Notes: a model not told the origin generated them from the sequence alone. Shown: positions 54,702 to 64,000, numbered from the stretch's first letter. The stretch is DNA of 64,000 nucleotides from Bradyrhizobium sp. sBnM-33 (GCF_032917945.1 NZ_CP136624.1:1674001-1738000), one strand, 5' to 3'. Made by a program: numbers and translations.

Positions 54702-55433
54702 TTGCTGGACAAATCTCCGCAAGCGCTAACCGCCGCTGTCGCGGCCGACGCGGTACGCTCCGGCCTCAGCGCCGAGCGTGGCGTCGTCTACGTCTACGAG
54801 GCGCCGGTGCGGCTGTGGCATTGGATCAACGCTGCGGCAATCCTGGTGTTGGGCCTCACCGGTTATTTCATCGGCAGTGCGATACCGACCATGCCGGGAG
54901 AGACAAGCGACAATTTCCTGTTCGGCTATATCCGCTTTGCGCATTTTTCCGCAGGCTATGTGCTCACGCTCGGCTTCCTCTTCCGCATTTACTGGGCGTT
55001 CATGGGCAACGCCCATGCTAAGCAGATTTTCTATGTGCCGCTCTGGCGCAAGAGCTATTGGCGCGAGGTGTGGCACGAGATTCGCTGGTACGCTTTCGTT
55101 GCGGCCGAGCCGAAGAAATATGTCGCGCACAATCCGCTGGCCCAGCTCGCTATGTTCTTCATGTTTACGCTGGCGATCGCGTTCATGATCGTCAGCGGCT
55201 TTGCGCTGTACGCGCAGGGCACCGGCAACGACAGCTGGCAGTACAAGCTGTTCGGCTGGGTGTTTTCGATTTGGCCGAACAGCCAGGACGTCCACACCTG
55301 GCATCATCTCGGCCTGTGGATGATCGTGACGTTTGCGCTCATCCACATCTATACGGCGGTTCGGGAAGACATCGTGTCGCGCCAGAGCATCGTCTCCTCG
55401 ATCATTTCTGGCGAGCGCGAATTCCGCGATTGA
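54702..55433 (+). CDS. hupC: Hydrogenase b-type cytochrome subunit
   Basis: 243-residue diheme cytochrome b with four membrane helices that passes electrons from HupSL to the quinone pool. Motifs: YEAPVRLWHWINAAAILVLG, RFAHFSAGYVLTLGFLFRIY and VHTWHHLGLWMIVTFALIHI hold the heme histidines. A TTG at 54702 preceded by GGGGAGG at the right distance is chosen as start; the frame stays open further into hupL, but no better ribosome site is seen. Confidence 0.94.
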   Translation: MLDKSPQALTAAVAADAVRSGLSAERGVVYVYEAPVRLWHWINAAAILVLGLTGYFIGSAIPTMPGETSDNFLFGYIRFAHFSAGYVLTLGFLFRIYWAFMGNAHAKQIFYVPLWRKSYWREVWHEIRWYAFVAAEPKKYVAHNPLAQLAMFFMFTLAIAFMIVSGFALYAQGTGNDSWQYKLFGWVFSIWPNSQDVHTWHHLGLWMIVTFALIHIYTAVREDIVSRQSIVSSIISGEREFRD

Positions 55434-55439
55434 TGGACG

Positions 55440-56030
55440 ATGCAGATGCCAACTCCGGAGAATACGAAACGGATCCTGGTGCTCGGCATCGGCAATATCC
55501 TGTGGGCCGATGAGGGGTTCGGCGTGCGGGTGGTGGAGCAGTTCCACCGCCGCTACGACGTCCCTGACAATGTCACCATGCTCGATGGCGGCACGCAGGG
55601 GCTCTACCTCGTCAATTTTCTCGAGGAGGCCGATTGCCTGATCGCGTTCGATGCCATCGATTATGGACTCGCGCCCGGGCACTTGAAGCTCGTGCGAGAC
55701 GAGGAGGTGCCGAAATTCACCGGCGCCAAGAAGGTGAGCCTGCATCAGACCGGTTTCCAGGAGGTCTTAAGTGCGGCCGACCTGCTTGGCCGCTGCCCGC
55801 GAGAGCTCGCTCTAATCGGCTGTCAGCCACTTGATCTGGAGGATTGGGGCGGGCCGCTGACCGCTCCGGTGCGCACTCAGATTGCGCCTGCGATCGAACT
55901 GGCTTGCGAACTGCTGGCGCAGTGGGGTTCTCCGGCAAAACTGCGGACCGCGCCGCTACCGGAGTCGGAGCGTCTGCTCGCGAACGACATCGACCATGCA
56001 AAGTATGAGAGGAGGGCGCGGCCGATCTAG
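55440..56030 (+). CDS. hupD: Hydrogenase maturation endopeptidase
   Basis: 196-residue nickel-dependent protease that cleaves the HupL C-terminal peptide after nickel insertion. The three metal ligands of the HybD/HyaD family are visible: Glu in GNILWADEGFG, Asp in AFDAIDYG and His in VSLHQTGFQEV. Position after hupC and length are normal. ATG 55440 and ATG 55446 are both possible starts. Confidence 0.95.
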   Translation: MQMPTPENTKRILVLGIGNILWADEGFGVRVVEQFHRRYDVPDNVTMLDGGTQGLYLVNFLEEADCLIAFDAIDYGLAPGHLKLVRDEEVPKFTGAKKVSLHQTGFQEVLSAADLLGRCPRELALIGCQPLDLEDWGGPLTAPVRTQIAPAIELACELLAQWGSPAKLRTAPLPESERLLANDIDHAKYERRARPI

Positions 56031-56046
56031 CGGCTCGCCGATTACC

Positions 56047-56337
56047 ATGTGCCTTGGCTTGCCAATGACGATTATTGAGACCGACGGCATGTCGGCGCTT
56101 TGCGAATATGCCAATGAACAGCGGCGCGTCTCAGTCATGCTGCTCTCCGAGCCGCCGGTCGGTGCCAAAGTGCTTGTCCATATCGATACCGCGGTGCGGC
56201 TCTTGGATGACGACGAAGCGCGGCTTATCGCGGACGCGCTTGAGGGCCGTGATGCGGCCCTCAATGACGACAATTGTGATCGTTTCTTTGCGGACTTGAT
56301 CGGTCAAGAGCCGCAACTGCCCGAGCACCTGCGCTAG
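56047..56337 (+). CDS. hupF: HypC-like hydrogenase chaperone HupF
   Basis: 96-residue HypC/HupF-family protein beginning MCLGLPM, with the essential Cys2, followed by VLVHIDTAVRLLDDDEARLI. It is longer and more acidic at the C-terminus than HypC, as expected for HupF, which is known in rhizobia to protect the large subunit under oxygen. ATG 56047 is required by the Met-Cys N-terminus. The next gene in related clusters would be hupG. Confidence 0.92.
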   Translation: MCLGLPMTIIETDGMSALCEYANEQRRVSVMLLSEPPVGAKVLVHIDTAVRLLDDDEARLIADALEGRDAALNDDNCDRFFADLIGQEPQLPEHLR

Positions 56338-56740
56338 CCTGGCGCCGCCTCCCGGACACTGCCTGCCCATCTTTGCCAATCAGAAGCCAAACTTGCAGCC
56401 GAAACGAGCTTCACGTGGAATATGTCGAGCAGGTGCTGATCCGAGCGGGAACGCAATCGCGAAAGAGCAATGGTTGGCACGCGCCTTGCTACACCTCATC
56501 CAGCAGAACCATGGATTATCAGAGAGGCGGCTGATGGACTTTCAGCCCGGGAAACATGATCTGACGCGGCTCCATCTGTCCGAGGTGGGGACCGCAAGCG
56601 TCGCACAAGCGAAAGACACTCGTCATGATCGCCAAGATCCGGGAGATCTCTATCGATCGCATTGCGAAGCTCATTGATCGCCTGCGCGCCAATGGCGCGT
56701 CTGAGCATCGTCCCTCAGCACACCAACGGAACGTCGTATC
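56338..56740. other. hupF-hupH gap where hupG would be expected
   Basis: No intact HupG (HyaE-like thioredoxin-fold chaperone) can be read. One plus-strand frame at about 56605-56744 (TLVMIAKI followed by DRIAKLIDRLRANGA) looks like a weak remnant of a HyaE/HupG C-terminus, but this is uncertain. The gap contains a perfect sigma-54 promoter motif at 56475-56490. A 47-codon frame from ATG 56533 has an AGAGG upstream but no recognisable product. Confidence 0.4.
56475..56490 (+). promoter_or_regulatory. Perfect sigma-54 -24/-12 motif upstream of hupH
   Basis: TGGCACGCGCCTTGCT: TGGCAC-N5-TTGCT without mismatch and better than the hupS element. The predicted start site is near 56502, 240 bases before hupH. 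No coding gene overlaps it. It could drive hupHIJK-hypABFCD separately from hupSL, or be left from a lost gene. No perfect TGT-N10-ACA site was found within 150 bases upstream. Confidence 0.62.
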
Positions 56741-57613
56741 ATGAAACAGGTTTCCGGGTCGCGCCCCATAGCGCCGAGAAAATGCGAGCAGCCGATGAGC
56801 GTGTTTCCTCTCGCCGCGGAAAGTCTCGACTCAGCCCATAGCGGGCTGACGGCTGCGGGTGCGCTCGCGAGGCCCGCTTCGGTCAATGGCATCGAGCTGG
56901 CAAGGAACTGTCCGAGTGCCATCGCGCTGTTGTCTTCCGTCGCGGCTGCCGCTGCCGGCCAGAAGAGCGACGTGCCGACGCAGCTGTTCAGGCTCGGGAA
57001 TCTCAGCGATCTCGAGCGCAAGCTGATTGCGGACGTGCTTGGGGAGGGCGAGCTCGCCGGCGTCGTGGCGCTGCCGGGTGGCCGCGTGGCGCAAATCCAG
57101 GAATCGGTACTTGCGGGAATCTGGCGCGTGCGCATCGAGACCGACGCCGCACACGAATATGTCGAGGTCGGTGCGATCCCGGAGATCGTGCGGCGCGCCG
57201 CAACCGACCTGACGTCGAGCGATCTCATGATCGGCGCGGCACCGGACGGTGCGATGAACGTGCTGCCGGTGCTCGCGGAAATCCGCGAGCGGGCATTGGC
57301 CTGGCGGCCGGACATGCGCTCGCAGATCATCAACTTCACCCTGCTGCCGATGAGCCCGGTCGACCAGGCGTTTCTGCAGCAAAGCGTCGGCAACGGGCCG
57401 ATCCAGCTCAGCTCGCGCGGCTACGGGACTTGCCGAGTGCTTGCGACGGGCATCCGGAACGTCTGGTCGGTGCAGTTCTTCAATGCCATGGACACCATCA
57501 TTCTGGATACGCTGGAGGTCGGCGGCGTGCCAACGGCTGCGTTGGCCGCCGAGGAAGATTTCTGGGATTCCGCCGAACGCCTGCAAGAAATCATCAAAGC
57601 TTACTTCGAATGA
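56741..57613 (+). CDS. hupH: Hydrogenase assembly protein HupH (HyaF family)
   Basis: 290-residue HupH/HyaF-type protein that takes part in large-subunit maturation or Fe-S subunit assembly. Blocks: [46 protein letters not shown] (in part), [38 protein letters not shown] and [25 protein letters not shown] 56741 is used; an in-frame ATG at 56795 is possible. The stop overlaps hupI (ATGA). Confidence 0.9.
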   Translation: MKQVSGSRPIAPRKCEQPMSVFPLAAESLDSAHSGLTAAGALARPASVNGIELARNCPSAIALLSSVAAAAAGQKSDVPTQLFRLGNLSDLERKLIADVLGEGELAGVVALPGGRVAQIQESVLAGIWRVRIETDAAHEYVEVGAIPEIVRRAATDLTSSDLMIGAAPDGAMNVLPVLAEIRERALAWRPDMRSQIINFTLLPMSPVDQAFLQQSVGNGPIQLSSRGYGTCRVLATGIRNVWSVQFFNAMDTIILDTLEVGGVPTAALAAEEDFWDSAERLQEIIKAYFE

Positions 57614-57825
57614 CGAGCTTCGAGAATTGTGGCGTCCGGAAGGATATCGCAGACGGCTCGCGCATGGAGTGCGGCATCTGTTGGATCGTCTATGACCCAG
57701 CTGAGGGGGATGAGGCGACGCAGATTGCAGCGGGAACGCCTTTTGCCGGGTTGCCCGAAAAGTGGCGTTGTCCAAATTGCGATGCGCCCAAATCGAAGTT
57801 GATGGCGATTGAAGATGACGTCTGA
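57610..57825 (+). CDS. hupI: Hydrogenase-cluster rubredoxin
   Basis: 71-residue rubredoxin with the two iron-binding Cys pairs, [16 protein letters not shown] and [14 protein letters not shown]. HupI is a small electron-transfer protein of uptake hydrogenase clusters required for activity in rhizobia, probably in Fe-S assembly of HupS. Starts in an ATGA overlap with hupH; hupJ starts inside its last codons. Confidence 0.95.
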   Translation: MTSFENCGVRKDIADGSRMECGICWIVYDPAEGDEATQIAAGTPFAGLPEKWRCPNCDAPKSKLMAIEDDV

Positions 57826-58348
57826 CCGCGAACAGCATTCCCGCACGAGCATGCACGCCGATGCGTCGGCGTGGGGCGAGATGCTCTCGGCAGCCTATCG
57901 GGATATCGCGGATCGCACCATGCGCGACCTGCCGATCTTCAACGAGGCCTTGAGCGTCGAAGCCATCGCCTTGCGCGCGCGCGAGGGCAGGATCGTCGGC
58001 ATGATGGTCACGCCCTGGTTCATGAACGTGGTCACACCCATGCGTGACGGCATTTCGCAATCGTCTCCGGGCCCGGGATCGAACCTGCGCTTGCGATTTC
58101 CGGCCGGCGAGATCGAATTCACCGTCAGCGACCTGGTGCCCGTGGGCTCGATCGCGAGCTACTCACTGTTCTCGCCGATGTTTGAGTTCGAGGATATGGC
58201 GTCCGCGCGCGCCACCGCCGAAGCAGCGCTCGCGGCGCTGATGTCGCCGGCCAATCGCGCGGCGTCACATGGGACAGATGCGCCACATATCAGTTCGTTC
58301 GACCGCCGGCATTTCTTGCACGGTGTACTGACGGAGCGGCGCGCATGA
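57815..58348 (+). CDS. hupJ: Hydrogenase assembly chaperone HupJ (HybE family)
   Basis: 177-residue HybE/HupJ-family protein: FRDI-type start replaced by AAYRDIADRTMRDLPIFN, then LSVEAIALRAREGRIVGMMV, TPWFMNVV, RFPAGEIEFTVSDLVPVGSI and YSLFSPMFEFED. The C-terminus ends SSFDRRHFLHGVLTERRA, which is a usual extension. It is thought to guard HupS before export. ATG 57815 overlaps hupI; the stop overlaps hupK. Confidence 0.92.
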   Translation: MTSDREQHSRTSMHADASAWGEMLSAAYRDIADRTMRDLPIFNEALSVEAIALRAREGRIVGMMVTPWFMNVVTPMRDGISQSSPGPGSNLRLRFPAGEIEFTVSDLVPVGSIASYSLFSPMFEFEDMASARATAEAALAALMSPANRAASHGTDAPHISSFDRRHFLHGVLTERRA

Positions 58349-59442
58349 GCCTCGCCGTCCGCAACCAGATCGATGTTACCGTATCGCTTGCTGGCGACGC
58401 AATTGCCGCGGTCGAGATTCCGCCGTGCGCCCGGCCGCCACTGGCGCGGCTATTCGCCGGCAAGCCGGCCGCTTCGTTGCTCAACGTGCTGCCGCGAATC
58501 TTCTCGTTGTGTGCCGCCGCGCACCAGGTGGCATTCCTGTCCGCGATCGAGGCGGCGCGCGGCGAAAACATCAGCCTTGCGACGCGGCAGCATCGTATCG
58601 CCATGGTCGTTGCCGAGCGGCTAGCGGAATTGCTGCGGGGCCTGTTTGTCGGGCATTTCGCGCTGGATACCACCAGCGCCGCAGCGATCCGCGCCCTGAT
58701 GGAGGGGGTATCGGCACTTCTCAACAGCTCAGAGCCCGGCTGCGGCCAGGTTCGACGCGAGGCAACAGCGCGGGTTCCGATTGCGCTGGCAGCGCTTGGC
58801 ATAACGAACGAAGACGGCGCGCCGACACTCGGTAACCCACTCGCGCTTCGCATCGCGGCTCTCGAGGAAGACGCGTTGAACCCAATGCCGACGCAGCACT
58901 CGTTTTTGTCCGTTGCCGACGACCGCGGCGTCATTGAACGGCTGCTCGCGGATGATGCAGGATTTTGCCGTTGCCCCGACCTGGAGGGCCGCATTCCCGA
59001 GACAGGTGCGTGGGCGCGCCAAATGATGCGTGATCAGCTCACGCTAGGCCGGTCGGGGCCGGCCGAGCGGCTGAAGGCGAGGATCGCGGAAATCGTGCGA
59101 CTGCACGCTTGGCTCCGCTCCAGTGCTTATGTTGAAACAGCGGAGGATGGGATCGTCGAAAGCTACAGGCTGGGGCCGGGCCGTGGTGCGGCCGCGGTCG
59201 AATGCGCAAGGGGACGACTCTATCACGCGGTTGAGCTTGATCGTCAGGGGCAGATGTTGCGCTTGGAATTTCTTGCCCCAACCGAGTGGAATTTCCACGC
59301 GCGCGGACCGCTTGTCCGCAGCCTGCAAGGCGCGGTGCTGGCCGCGAAACCGCGGGGACTGGGTGCGGTTCGCTCGATGGTCGCATCGTTCGACCCTTGC
59401 GTCGGGTTCACTCTCAATTTTCGCGAAATTGGCGATGCATGA
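58345..59442 (+). CDS. hupK: Hydrogenase assembly scaffold HupK
   Basis: 365-residue protein distantly related to the hydrogenase large subunit. It retains degenerate counterparts of the two nickel motifs, RIFSLCAAAHQVAFL near residue 51 and the C-terminal MVASFDPCVGFTLNF, in which one Cys of each pair is gone. HupK is considered a scaffold for the Fe(CN)2CO cofactor in aerobic rhizobial hydrogenase synthesis. Overlaps hupJ at its start and hypA at its end. Confidence 0.92.
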   Translation: MSLAVRNQIDVTVSLAGDAIAAVEIPPCARPPLARLFAGKPAASLLNVLPRIFSLCAAAHQVAFLSAIEAARGENISLATRQHRIAMVVAERLAELLRGLFVGHFALDTTSAAAIRALMEGVSALLNSSEPGCGQVRREATARVPIALAALGITNEDGAPTLGNPLALRIAALEEDALNPMPTQHSFLSVADDRGVIERLLADDAGFCRCPDLEGRIPETGAWARQMMRDQLTLGRSGPAERLKARIAEIVRLHAWLRSSAYVETAEDGIVESYRLGPGRGAAAVECARGRLYHAVELDRQGQMLRLEFLAPTEWNFHARGPLVRSLQGAVLAAKPRGLGAVRSMVASFDPCVGFTLNFREIGDA

Positions 59443-59776
59443 AATGGCGCTTTGTGAGGGCATCGTCGAGATCATCGAGGAGGAGGCGCGCCGGCGATCG
59501 TTTTCCAGGGTGAAGACCGTGTGTCTGGAGATCGGGGCGCTCAGCCATGTCGCTCCCGAAGCGATGAAGTTCTGCTTTGCGGCCGTTGCCGCGCGGACCA
59601 TCGCCGATGGCGCAGTTATTGAGGTCATCGAATTGCCTGGCGTCGCCTGGTGCATGGCCTGTTCGAGGAGTGTTGAGATTGCGCAGCGCGATGAGCCGTG
59701 TCCCTGCTGCGGCAGCTATCAGCTGCAGATGACCGGGGGCGAAGAGATGCAGGTGAAAGAGCTGGAGGTCGATTGA
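59435..59776 (+). CDS. hypA: Hydrogenase nickel incorporation protein HypA
   Basis: 113-residue nickel metallochaperone. The N-terminal MHEMAL carries the nickel-binding His2 and Glu3, and the zinc site is CMAC...CPCC (WCMACSRSV and EPCPCCGS). It works with HypB to load nickel into HupL. ATG 59435 is fixed by the His2 requirement and lies within the end of hupK. The stop overlaps the hypB ATG. Confidence 0.96.
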   Translation: MHEMALCEGIVEIIEEEARRRSFSRVKTVCLEIGALSHVAPEAMKFCFAAVAARTIADGAVIEVIELPGVAWCMACSRSVEIAQRDEPCPCCGSYQLQMTGGEEMQVKELEVD

Positions 59777-60735
59777 TGTGTACCGTATGTGGCTGTAGCG
59801 AAAGAACGCCCTCCATCGAACGCGCCGACGCGCAAAGTGCGCAAACCCAGGGCCATCACCATGATCATGCGCATGATCACTACGGTCACCACCGTGATCA
59901 TGTGCATAGCGGTCAAAACGTGCATGATTCTCACAACCATCACCACGGCCATTATCACCATCATGATCATAGCCATCAACATGCTCAGGGCGGAGGGGTG
60001 CTTGTGGATTGCGGTGCCGATCCGGCCGGCTTGAAGATCGCGGGTATGAGCAGCGAGCGAACCATTCGGATCGAGCGCGACATCCTTGGCAAGAACAATA
60101 GGATGGCCGCCGACAACCGCGCGCGCTTCCTGACCGATGACCTGCTCGTGTTCAATCTTGTTTCCAGTCCGGGCGCCGGCAAAACCTCGCTGCTCGTCCG
60201 CGCCGTCTCCGAACTGAAGGATAGCCGCCCGGTTGGTGTCATCGAGGGAGACCAGCAGACCTCGAACGATGCCGATCGCATTCGCGCCACCGGCGTGCCC
60301 GCAATTCAGATCAATACGGGCAAGGGCTGCCATCTCGATGCTGCGATGGTCGGTGAGGCTTATCGCCGCTTGCCTCCGCTCAAGGGCGGCATTCTCTTCA
60401 TCGAGAATGTCGGGAATCTAGTTTGTCCCGCGGCGTTCGATCTCGGCGAGGCCTGCAAGATCGTGGTGTTCTCGACCGCCGATGGTGAAGACAAGCCGCT
60501 CAAATATCCGGATATGTTCGCCGCATCGTCGCTGATGCTGATCAACAAGATTGATCTGGCGCCGGTGGTCGACTTCGATTCAGCCAAGACCATCGAATAT
60601 GCGAGACGCGTCAATCCGAACATTGAGGTGCTGACGGTTTCGGCGCGTACGGGCGAGGGCTTTGCCGCGCTCTACGCCTGGATCCGGAAGCAGGCTGCGA
60701 ATCAGAGGCGTCCCGTCGGTGACGCATTGCCATGA
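59776..60735 (+). CDS. hypB: Hydrogenase nickel incorporation GTPase HypB with His-rich domain
   Basis: 319-residue SIMIBI GTPase. The N-terminal MCTVCGC is the high-affinity nickel site; residues about 27-72 form a nickel-storage region with 22 histidines in runs of HHH and HxH. The GTPase domain has [23 protein letters not shown] and the metal site residues KGCHLD, then NKIDLAP. The His-rich domain is as in other bradyrhizobial HypB (nickelin), which both stores nickel and hydrolyses GTP for insertion. Its stop overlaps hypF. Confidence 0.97.
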   Translation: MCTVCGCSERTPSIERADAQSAQTQGHHHDHAHDHYGHHRDHVHSGQNVHDSHNHHHGHYHHHDHSHQHAQGGGVLVDCGADPAGLKIAGMSSERTIRIERDILGKNNRMAADNRARFLTDDLLVFNLVSSPGAGKTSLLVRAVSELKDSRPVGVIEGDQQTSNDADRIRATGVPAIQINTGKGCHLDAAMVGEAYRRLPPLKGGILFIENVGNLVCPAAFDLGEACKIVVFSTADGEDKPLKYPDMFAASSLMLINKIDLAPVVDFDSAKTIEYARRVNPNIEVLTVSARTGEGFAALYAWIRKQAANQRRPVGDALP

Positions 60736-62999
60736 GCGCGAGCGGCGACGCCATCATCCGCGGCGGAACGCGGCTGCGGGTGCGCGTCAGTGGCGCCGTG
60801 CAGGGTGTCGGCTTTCGTCCGTATATTTATGGTCTCGCTACCCGTTATAGGTTGGCCGGGTTCGTCGCCAACGATCCTGATGGCGTGATCATCGAGGTTG
60901 AGGGCGACCTTACGTGCGAGTTTGTGGCCGCTTTGCCACTCGAAAGCCCTCCATTGGCGCGGATCGACCACATCTCCGTTCAGGAGATTGATGCGCTTGC
61001 GGCGAAAGACTTCTCAATCCGCGCCAGCGAACACGGGAGGTGCTCGACGCGGATCGTCGCCGATGCCGCGACATGCCAGCAATGTCTCGATGAGTTGTTC
61101 GACCCGAACAGCCGCCATTACCTCTATCCCTTCATCAACTGCTCTCATTGCGGCCCGCGCTATACCATCGCCGAACGGCTTCCCTACGATCGCCGCAACA
61201 CGGCGATGGGGGAGTTTGCGATGTGTGCCGCCTGCGCGGGCGAATATGCCGATCCGGCGAGCCGCCGGTTTCATGCGGAAGCGATTGCATGTCCGACATG
61301 CGGTCCTCGGCTCAGTCATGGGATCAACGACATTGCCGCGGGGATCGATGGCGGCCAAATTGTCGCAATAAAGGGGGTTGGCGGGTACCAGCTGCTTTGC
61401 GACGCTCGCAACCATGACGCCGTGCAGCGTTTGCGCAGGAGGAAGCAGCGCGACCAGAAGCCGTTCGCGGTCATGGTTGGTTCCGTAGAGCAGGTCAGCG
61501 AGATTGCGGAGGCGAATGCCGCCGAGCTCCCACTGCTCGAATCTGTCGCCCGTCCGATCGTCCTCCTGCCGTCGCGCAACAATCTGGCGCCGGCGATAGC
61601 CCCTGGCCTGTCGCGCGTCGGCGTGATGCTGCCGGCGGCCCCGTTGCATCACCTTATCTTCCACGCGCTTCGTTCGACAGGTGCATGGCATGGGGCTGAA
61701 GGTCCGGTCATTGTCAGCACCAGTGCTAATCCCGGCGGCGAACCGCTCCCGATCGACAACGCGGAGGCGCTGCGGCGGCTCGCGGGCATCGCCGATCTTA
61801 TTGTGACCCATGATCGCGATATTCTGACGCGCGCCGATGACTCGGTAGTGGCGGTGGTGGCGGGGCGGCGCCAATTCATTCGTCGCGCCCGCGGCTATGT
61901 TCCCGAACCGATCCGGCTTGCGAGGTCTGTGCCGCCCGTCCTCGCCGTCGGCGGCGCGTTGAAATCGACCATCACGGTCACACGGGGCAGTGAGGCCTTC
62001 GTCTCCCAGCACATCGGCGATCTCGATACGGCTGAAGGCATCCGCTTCTTCGAGGAGACGATCCGGCACCTCACATCGACCCTCGACATCGATCCTGTCG
62101 TCATTGCCCATGATCTGCATCCCAACATGGCGGCCACCCGCTTTGCGGAAGCAAGCGGCCGCGCGCTGGTCGCTGTTCAGCATCACCACGCGCACGCTGC
62201 GGCCGTCATCGCGGAGCATGGCCTTGCGGGGCCTACGCTCGCCCTTCTCCTCGACGGCTATGGTTATGGCTCCGACGGCGGCAACTGGGGTGGCGAACTC
62301 TTGTTGTGCGAAGGCGCCGGGTTTCGACGGATCGGGCATTTCGCGCCGTTGCAAATGCCTGGCGGAGATCGCGCAGCCCGCGAGCCTTGGCGCATGGCGA
62401 GCGCAATATTTCACTCGCTGGGACGGGAAAACGAAATCAGGCCGCGCTTTGCAGCACAGCCTCAGGCCGAGCGTCTGCCGTCAATGCTCGATCAGCCCGG
62501 CGTGGCGACCACGACCAGCGCGGGCCGACTGTTCGACGCAGCGGCGGCGCTGCTGGGGATCGCGACTTTGCAGAGCTATGAGGGCGAAGCCGCGATGAAG
62601 CTCGAGGCGCGTGTGCGGCGGACTGCGGTGCTTGAAGCGGGCTGGATAATCGATGGCGACGTGCTGTCCTTTCGCCCGCTGTTTGCGCGTTTGATTGCAG
62701 ACAACGTCGGCGCCACGGAGGGAGCGGGGCTGTTTCATGGCACGTTTGCCGCTGCCTGCGTTGACTGGGTCGCGCGCGCGGCGCGGACAACTGGCGTTAC
62801 CGCCGTCGTTCTGAGCGGTGGCTGCTTCCTGAACGCGGTACTCGCGGATGAAATCGAGCGCGGCTGCATTGCGGCCGGCCTCACTCCGCTGCTGCCACGG
62901 CAGGTTCCGCCCAATGACGGTGGATTGAGCCTCGGACAAGCCTGGATAGCCGCTCTGCAGATTGCAGAACGGCCGTCAGCCCTGGAAGGAACAGCCTAA
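60732..62999 (+). CDS. hypF: Carbamoyltransferase HypF
   Basis: 755-residue enzyme that makes the carbamoyl group converted by HypE to cyanide ligands of the NiFe site. Domains in order: acylphosphatase ([19 protein letters not shown], residues about 15-100), two zinc fingers with four CxxC pairs (CQQCLDE, CSHCGPR, CAACAGE, CPTCGPR), a YrdC-like domain ([31 protein letters not shown]), and the Kae1-like carbamoyltransferase ([35 protein letters not shown]). Complete and of normal length. Confidence 0.97.
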   Translation: MSASGDAIIRGGTRLRVRVSGAVQGVGFRPYIYGLATRYRLAGFVANDPDGVIIEVEGDLTCEFVAALPLESPPLARIDHISVQEIDALAAKDFSIRASEHGRCSTRIVADAATCQQCLDELFDPNSRHYLYPFINCSHCGPRYTIAERLPYDRRNTAMGEFAMCAACAGEYADPASRRFHAEAIACPTCGPRLSHGINDIAAGIDGGQIVAIKGVGGYQLLCDARNHDAVQRLRRRKQRDQKPFAVMVGSVEQVSEIAEANAAELPLLESVARPIVLLPSRNNLAPAIAPGLSRVGVMLPAAPLHHLIFHALRSTGAWHGAEGPVIVSTSANPGGEPLPIDNAEALRRLAGIADLIVTHDRDILTRADDSVVAVVAGRRQFIRRARGYVPEPIRLARSVPPVLAVGGALKSTITVTRGSEAFVSQHIGDLDTAEGIRFFEETIRHLTSTLDIDPVVIAHDLHPNMAATRFAEASGRALVAVQHHHAHAAAVIAEHGLAGPTLALLLDGYGYGSDGGNWGGELLLCEGAGFRRIGHFAPLQMPGGDRAAREPWRMASAIFHSLGRENEIRPRFAAQPQAERLPSMLDQPGVATTTSAGRLFDAAAALLGIATLQSYEGEAAMKLEARVRRTAVLEAGWIIDGDVLSFRPLFARLIADNVGATEGAGLFHGTFAAACVDWVARAARTTGVTAVVLSGGCFLNAVLADEIERGCIAAGLTPLLPRQVPPNDGGLSLGQAWIAALQIAERPSALEGTA

Positions 63000-63000
63000 T

Positions 63001-63237
63001 ATGTGTCTCTCGGTACCAGCTGAGGTCGCGAAAATTCTTGCTGATGACATGGCCATCGTGTCCATCGACGGCATCAGCAAGGAGATATCGATCGCGTTCA
63101 TCGACGATCTCGCGGTGGGGGACTACGTCCTTGTCCATGTCGGCTATGCCCTGGCTAGAATTGACCCGGCGGAAGCCAAGCGCACGCTGCAGCTCCTACA
63201 GGAGCTGGGCAGCGTGGGGCAGGACCTCCAGTCATGA
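63001..63237 (+). CDS. hypC: Hydrogenase maturation chaperone HypC
   Basis: 78-residue HypC beginning MCLSVPAEV with the essential Cys2, then VGDYVLVHVGYALARIDPAEA. It carries the Fe(CN)2CO group with HypD to the large-subunit precursor. It begins one base after the hypF stop; its own stop overlaps the hypD ATG. It differs from HupF in this window in being shorter. Confidence 0.96.
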   Translation: MCLSVPAEVAKILADDMAIVSIDGISKEISIAFIDDLAVGDYVLVHVGYALARIDPAEAKRTLQLLQELGSVGQDLQS

Positions 63238-64000
63238 AATATGCCGACGAATTTCGCGACAAGACCATCGTGCGGGGGCTAGCGCGTTTGATTGGCGCCG
63301 AAGCCGATTCGCAAAGGGAATATCGGTTCATGGAATTCTGCGGCGGACACACGCATGCGATTTCCCGCTATGGCCTGGAGGATATGCTGCCTGCGAATGT
63401 TCGCATGATCCACGGGCCAGGTTGTCCCGTCTGTGTTCTCCCCGCCAGCCGGATCGACATGGCGATCAGGCTCGCCGAGCAGCCGGAGGTCACTCTCTGT
63501 GTCTATGGCGACCTGATGCGCGTGCCCGGCTCGCAGGGAAAATCCCTGCTGAGCGCCAGGGCGTTCGGCGCCGACATTCGGATGGTCTACTCGACGCTCG
63601 ATGCGATCCGGATCGCCGAACAGGCGCCGAATCGAGAGGTGGTCTTTTTTGCCATTGGATTTGAGACCACGACGCCGCCGACAGCGGTGATGATACGGTT
63701 TGCCGAGAAGAAATGGCTGAAGAGTTTCAGCGTGTTCTGCAACCACGTGCTGACTCCCTCGGCGATGCACAGCATTCTCGAGAGTCCCGATATCCGCAAT
63801 ATCGGGCGGGTCGAAATCGATGGCTTCGTCGGGCCTGCGCATGTCAGCACCATCATCGGCACGGAACCTTACGAGGTCCTCGCAGAACAATTCGGCAAGC
63901 CGATCGTGATCGCGGGATTTGAACCGCTCGACATGATGCAGGCGATCCTGATGCTGGTGCGGCAGGTGAACGAAGGCCGACATGAGGTGGAGAACCAATA
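63234..64000 (+). CDS. hypD: Hydrogenase maturation protein HypD (3' end beyond the window)
   Basis: Partial: about 255 residues are present and the frame is open at the window edge. HypD is the Fe-S scaffold on which the Fe(CN)2CO unit is built with HypC and HypE. Family motifs are present: EFCGGHTHAISRYGL, IHGPGCPVCVLP and AIGFETTTPPTAV. The first two carry the conserved cysteines. The C-terminal [4Fe-4S] ligand region and hypE are expected beyond position 64000. Confidence 0.95.
   Translation, partial: MKYADEFRDKTIVRGLARLIGAEADSQREYRFMEFCGGHTHAISRYGLEDMLPANVRMIHGPGCPVCVLPASRIDMAIRLAEQPEVTLCVYGDLMRVPGSQGKSLLSARAFGADIRMVYSTLDAIRIAEQAPNREVVFFAIGFETTTPPTAVMIRFAEKKWLKSFSVFCNHVLTPSAMHSILESPDIRNIGRVEIDGFVGPAHVSTIIGTEPYEVLAEQFGKPIVIAGFEPLDMMQAILMLVRQVNEGRHEVENQ

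Noticed and set aside
56558..56571. ATGAT-CTGA-CGCGG as a FixK box for hupH
   Set aside because: It resembles the DUF6455 box by chance level only, with the first and last positions wrong, and it is downstream of the sigma-54 element.
59673..59686. FixK-like site TTGAG-ATTG-CGCAG upstream of hypB
   Set aside because: It lies within hypA coding sequence and deviates in both half-sites; spacing to hypB is not compelling.

Overview
The window is high-GC alphaproteobacterial DNA. The gene order fixK2 / single-domain response regulator / fixJ / fixL / CBS protein / Crp-Fnr regulator / fixNOQP / fixGHIS, followed by a hup-hyp uptake hydrogenase cluster, points to a Bradyrhizobium-type nitrogen-fixing bacterium. 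The FixL heme and phosphorylation residues (His200, Arg206, His214, Arg220, His291) fall at the positions known in Bradyrhizobium FixL. Species and replicon cannot be told from the sequence.

Layout. (1) 1-1360: end of bioD and all of bioA, the tail of a biotin operon. (2) 1361-8350: a gene-poor tract with two small conserved ORFs, a candidate small RNA and a row of broken metabolic genes: panB-like, prpB-like, a metE with an amber codon and a frameshift behind an apparently intact cobalamin riboswitch, and a Rieske fragment. A CspA-type cold-shock gene closes it. (3) 8873-25143: the microaerobic regulon fixK2, receiver protein, fixJ, fixL (minus strand), then CBS protein, an FNR-type regulator, a 46-residue membrane protein, fixNOQP, fixGHIS, a DUF6455 gene and a frameshifted hemN. 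FixK-type boxes precede most of these units. (4) 25210-27600: no intact protein gene recognised, but a well-structured candidate small RNA and a (TC)30 microsatellite. (5) 27601-50591: aerobic cobalamin biosynthesis, nearly complete (bluB, cobS, cobP, cbiB, cobC, cobQ, cobO, DUF1636-cobW-cobNGHIJ, cobK on the opposite strand, cobL-E-M-B-A, a CbiM-like permease, cobF, cobT, a phosphatase), with two more cobalamin riboswitches. CobS/CobT cobaltochelatase subunits are not in the window. (6) 51726-64000: uptake [NiFe]-hydrogenase hupSLCDF-HIJK and hypABFCD, the last gene cut by the window end. hupG is not intact between hupF and hupH.

How it fits together. FixL senses O2 through heme and phosphorylates FixJ, which activates fixK2. 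FixK2 then activates the cbb3 oxidase (fixNOQP), its copper/assembly genes (fixGHIS) and probably the accessory genes that carry boxes. The hydrogenase recycles H2 made by nitrogenase. Its structural operon starts with a sigma-54 type -24/-12 element, and a better match to that promoter type lies in the hupF-hupH gap. The loss of B12-independent methionine synthase (metE) beside a large B12 pathway implies reliance on a B12-dependent methionine synthase elsewhere.

No clearly new multi-gene system was found. The most original signals are small: a CCUCCC-loop small RNA with a partial second copy, a second RNA candidate of similar design, short FixK-box-linked genes, the orphan sigma-54 element, and the (TC)30 tract flanked by a 7-nt direct repeat.
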